Below, one piece after another: positions 61,867-64,000 of a stretch of DNA of 64,000 nucleotides (positions within the stretch are counted from its first letter, which is position 1; the number at the start of each line of letters is the position of its first letter). The translations under genes were made by a program, and so were the position numbers. The notes under the pieces are model-generated. The model had not been told where the DNA came from. It did no database searches and saw only the letters and a program-made list of their open reading frames with translations. The stretch is taken from assembly GCA_963808725.1 (NCBI GenBank), contig CAWEGO010000004.1, forward strand, positions 1 to 64,000, in the 5' to 3' direction. The stretch comes from JAHFUA01 sp963808725. GTDB taxonomy: Bacteria; Acidobacteriota; Terriglobia; Terriglobales; Acidobacteriaceae.

Positions 61867-62586
61867 CTAGATTGATTTCACCGGGATCGCCATCAAATCC
61901 TCCACCAACCCGACCTCCTTCTGCACGAAAGGTTCCGCATACTTGACGCCGGCGAGCAGGCCGTAGAAGCGCGCCATGGCCTCGACACGCCCGCGGATCT
62001 CAGCCTGCGCCGGAAAGAGGCCTTGTCCGGCCTTCTGGTCGGTAAACTGCGATTTATAGGCCAGGATGGACTCGAGCCGCGCTTCGAACTGCTCCGTGAT
62101 GTCCACCACGAAGGTCGGGCGGACGTTGTGGTAGAGCGTGGCGTAAATGATCTTGAACGGCCGGTGCGGCGCAAGGCCATCTAGATCGAGCTTGGCCAGT
62201 CCGGCGAGGAAGCACGCCTCGTAGCCCACCACCGAGGCCGTGTAGTGGTCGGGATGGCGGCCTTGCCAGTAAGGAAGAATGACCACCTGCGGCCGGGTTT
62301 CGCGGATCACGCGCGCGATCTTTAGCCGGTTCTCCCAGGTGTTCTCCACCCGGCCGTCGGGAATGTCGAGGGCGCGCCGCCATCCCACGCGCAGGATGCG
62401 CGCCGCCGCTTCCGCTTCGCGAGCGCGGTCCTCCGCGGTGCCACGCGTGCCCATCTCCCCCTGGGTCAGGTCAAGGATACCGGTCGCGTGGCCGCGCTCC
62501 GCCACCTTGAGCAGCGTGCCGCCGCAGGTCTGCTCCACGTCGTCACGATGGGCGGCAATGGCGAGGATGGAGAGCGCGGCGGTCAC
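61867..62586 (-). CDS. bshB1: Bacillithiol biosynthesis deacetylase (PIG-L family)
   Basis: This 239-residue protein has the LmbE/PIG-L zinc site: ILAIAAHRDDVEQTCGGTLL (the usual AHPDD reads AHRDD) and GRHPDHYTASVVGYEACFLA. LDLTQGEMGTRGTAEDRARE and FKIIYATLYHNVRPTFVVDI are characteristic of BshB1. It removes acetyl from GlcNAc-malate, the second step to bacillithiol. Bacillithiol is made in Acidobacteriota as well as Firmicutes and Bacteroidetes. The start at GTG 62586 has no clear Shine-Dalgarno. It is 24 bases upstream of the scaffold gene. bshA and bshC are not in the window. Confidence 0.85.
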   Translation of the reverse strand: MTAALSILAIAAHRDDVEQTCGGTLLKVAERGHATGILDLTQGEMGTRGTAEDRAREAEAAARILRVGWRRALDIPDGRVENTWENRLKIARVIRETRPQVVILPYWQGRHPDHYTASVVGYEACFLAGLAKLDLDGLAPHRPFKIIYATLYHNVRPTFVVDITEQFEARLESILAYKSQFTDQKAGQGLFPAQAEIRGRVEAMARFYGLLAGVKYAEPFVQKEVGLVEDLMAIPVKSI

Positions 62587-62592
62587 GTTCCC

Positions 62593-62650
62593 TCAGGGGC
62601 TAAAGCCCGCGTTTTTAGACGCTTCTTACGGCACGGCTGAAGCCGTGCCC
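62593..62650. repeat. REP-like palindrome pair GGGGCTAAAGCCC / GGCACGGCTGAAGCCGTGCC
   Basis: Two small hairpins lie side by side. GGGCTAAAGCCC (62597-62608) is one, and GGCACGGCTGAAGCCGTGCC (62630-62649) is a perfect palindrome with a GAA-type loop. Such units occur widely between acidobacterial genes. They separate bshB1 from ispA and may stop transcription. Confidence 0.7.
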
Positions 62651-62660
62651 TTCCCGAAAC

Positions 62661-63542
62661 TTATTTTTTCCGTTCTACCAGGAATCTCGCCAGTGCTTTC
62701 AGCGTCTCGGCCCGTGCGCCGAATGAGTCGAGCGCTGCGCAGCCGGAATCGACCAGCTCGTCGGCTTTGCGCAGCGATTCTTCGATCCCGAACAGAGCCG
62801 GGTAGGTCACTTTTTCGCTGGCTACGTCCTTGCCGGCGGTCTTGCCGAGCTGTTCGGAGGACTGGGTGACGTCGAGCACGTCGTCGGCGATCTGGAAGGC
62901 TACACCCACAGCGCGCCCGAACTCGCGCAGCTTGTCCACCTGTGCCTCGGAGGCTCCCGCGTAGATGCCGCCACTCACCACGCTGGCAGTGATCAGCGCG
63001 GCGGTTTTCGAGCGATGGATGTACTCAAGCGTCTTGGCGTCAGGTCGCGTATGCTCGGCCTCGAGGTCCATCACCTGCCCGCCGATCATGCCCTCGATAG
63101 TGCCGGTGGCGCGGGCGATCTCCTCGATGATGAGGACGCGGCGCTCGGCGGCGCAGCGCAGCCGCGCCAGTACTTCGTAAGCGCGCGTTTGCAAGGCGTC
63201 GCCGGAGAGAATGGCCATGGCCTCGCCGAAGGCTTTGTGGCAGGTGGGCTGGCCGCGGCGGAGGTCGTCGTTGTCGAGCGCCGGCAGGTCGTCGTGGATC
63301 AGCGAATAAGTGTGGAGCATCTCCAGCGCGGCGCCCAACTCCTCGACCCCTTCCGGCAGCGCGCCGACGATGAGGCGCGCGCCCTCCATTGCCAGGATAG
63401 GCCGCAGCCGCTTGCCGCCGGCAAACACGCTGTGCCGCATGGCTCGGTGGATGATCGAGGGATAGTCGGCGGCGACCGGCAACAGCCGCTCCAGCGCGGC
63501 ATCGGCCAGGCGCCGTCCTTCTTCCAGTGTCTGCTGCAGCAT
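62661..63542 (-). CDS. ispA: Polyprenyl (farnesyl/geranyl) diphosphate synthase
   Basis: This 293-residue protein has both aspartate-rich motifs: SLIHDDLPALDNDDLRRGQP near residue 85 and FQIADDVLDVTQSSEQLGKT near residue 220. The first, DDLPALDND, has the DDxxxxD spacing of short-chain bacterial farnesyl diphosphate synthases. MRHSVFAGGKRLRPILAMEG and CHKAFGEAMAILSGDALQTR are also conserved. It condenses isopentenyl diphosphate with allylic diphosphate, probably to C15. The ATG is nine bases after the extended -10 box TGCTATACT. Confidence 0.9.
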   Translation of the reverse strand: MLQQTLEEGRRLADAALERLLPVAADYPSIIHRAMRHSVFAGGKRLRPILAMEGARLIVGALPEGVEELGAALEMLHTYSLIHDDLPALDNDDLRRGQPTCHKAFGEAMAILSGDALQTRAYEVLARLRCAAERRVLIIEEIARATGTIEGMIGGQVMDLEAEHTRPDAKTLEYIHRSKTAALITASVVSGGIYAGASEAQVDKLREFGRAVGVAFQIADDVLDVTQSSEQLGKTAGKDVASEKVTYPALFGIEESLRKADELVDSGCAALDSFGARAETLKALARFLVERKK

Positions 63543-63551
63543 GGACGGAGC

Positions 63552-63557
63552 AGTATA
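63552..63557 (-). promoter_or_regulatory. Extended -10 box nine bases before ispA ATG
   Basis: On the minus strand TGCTATACT is followed by GCTCCGTCC and the ATG at 63542. The TGn extension strengthens the call. The leader would be only a few bases. Confidence 0.5.
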
Positions 63558-63576
63558 GCAAGCGCTGAGAAAGCAG

Positions 63577-63643
63577 CCACGGATCTACACGGATGAACAC
63601 GGATCAACAACAATATCCGTGAAGATCCGTGTGAAATCCGTGG
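63577..63643. repeat. CACGGAT-type interspersed repeat, best copy
   Basis: CCACGGATCTACACGGATGA then ACACGGATC lie on the left, and ATCCGTGAAGATCCGTGTGA then AATCCGTGG on the right. The arms are inverted copies around CAACAACAAT. The core heptamer CACGGAT recurs three times in each arm. It lies between ispA and the slipin gene. Confidence 0.75.
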
Positions 63644-63658
63644 CCGCTTCTTACTGCT

Positions 63659-64000
63659 CTACTTCGGCGGCTTCAGCGACTGCTGCATCAGCTTGCCCAG
63701 GTCGGTGAACAGGTCGAGCGGCAGCGGGAAGACGATGGTGGTGTTCTTCTCCACGCCGATCTCGGTCAGCGTCTGCAGGTAGCGAAGCTGGATGGTGACG
63801 GGTTCGGCGGCGAGCACGTGCGCGGCATCCGACAAGCGTTGCGCGGCGGCAAATTCACCTTCGGCGTGGATGATCTTGGAGCGCTTCTCGCGCTCCGCCT
63901 CCGCCTGTTTGGCCATGGCGCGCAGCATGGACTCGGGCAGGTCCACCTGCTTCACTTCCACGTTGACCACCTTCACGCCCCAGGGTGCGGTGTGCTGGTC
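63659..64000 (-). CDS. SPFH/stomatin-like (slipin) protein, C-terminal part
   Basis: The last 113 codons are present; the start lies right of the window. The sequence shows the slipin signature: WGVKVVNVEVKQVDLPESML, then RAMAKQAEAEREKRSKIIHA, EGEFAAAQRLSDAAHVLAAE and PVTIQLRYLQTLTEIGVEKN followed by TTIVFPLPLDL. These are the end of the SPFH domain, the coiled coil and the C-terminal oligomerisation segment. Slipins form rings in the membrane; a NfeD-like partner gene often follows or precedes, but none is visible here. Function is structural and poorly defined. Confidence 0.9.
   Translation of the reverse strand, partial: DQHTAPWGVKVVNVEVKQVDLPESMLRAMAKQAEAEREKRSKIIHAEGEFAAAQRLSDAAHVLAAEPVTIQLRYLQTLTEIGVEKNTTIVFPLPLDLFTDLGKLMQQSLKPPK

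Overview
The window is GC-rich, densely coded DNA, most likely from the chromosome of a member of the Acidobacteriota (Terriglobia/Koribacter-like). This assignment is an inference. It rests on gene content (beta-propeller lipoprotein, ASPM/SPD-2/Hydin-type and discoidin surface proteins, tandem LptF/LptG permease, BshB1 deacetylase), many leaderless-looking starts, and intergenic hairpin repeats of the GTCATCCTGAGCGA and CACGGAT types.

Layout. Positions 1-588 look like the end of an integrated element: a broken DUF6876 gene, short direct and inverted repeats, then a 3' fragment of tRNA-Glu(UUC) that marks the junction with the chromosome. Positions 600-5258 carry a SRPBCC/ArsR divergent pair with a shared palindrome, a Dps ferritin, and aceE (pyruvate dehydrogenase E1). 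A beta-propeller lipoprotein follows.

Positions 6842-43741 form a large cell-surface polysaccharide locus. A minus-strand operon encodes a Wzc-type tyrosine kinase/co-polymerase, a TPR protein and an O-antigen ligase. Divergently there are Wzm/Wzt (ABC export), four methyltransferases including one FkbM-type, ten glycosyltransferase proteins (one a double GT4), a GT39-like membrane protein, a sugar epimerase and a Wzy-like polymerase. Secreted beta-helix and discoidin-repeat proteins, dTDP-4-dehydrorhamnose reductase, a further methyltransferase and a bactofilin close the locus. ABC-transporter and Wzy/ligase hallmarks occur together, so the locus may make more than one polymer. No initiating transferase, Wzx or Wza is visible in the window.

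Positions 44021-64000 are mostly housekeeping and envelope genes: a BtuF-like binding protein running in frame into a fused LptF/LptG permease, a MsbA-like exporter, a methyltransferase/FAD-reductase/GNAT trio, an isolated nuoB, a DUF885 peptidase-like protein, a GHMP sugar kinase and CPBP protease pair, nadE, a DsbA-like thioredoxin, an IscU/NifU-like scaffold, bshB1, a polyprenyl diphosphate synthase and a partial slipin.

Quality caveat. aceE, lptFG and the MsbA-like gene each contain several single-base indels, while their protein sequence stays conserved across frames. Single frameshifts also occur in wzt, the GT39-like gene and a hypothetical gene at 57587. Local sequencing or assembly error is the simplest explanation. 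Family assignments come from motif recognition only; no database search was run.
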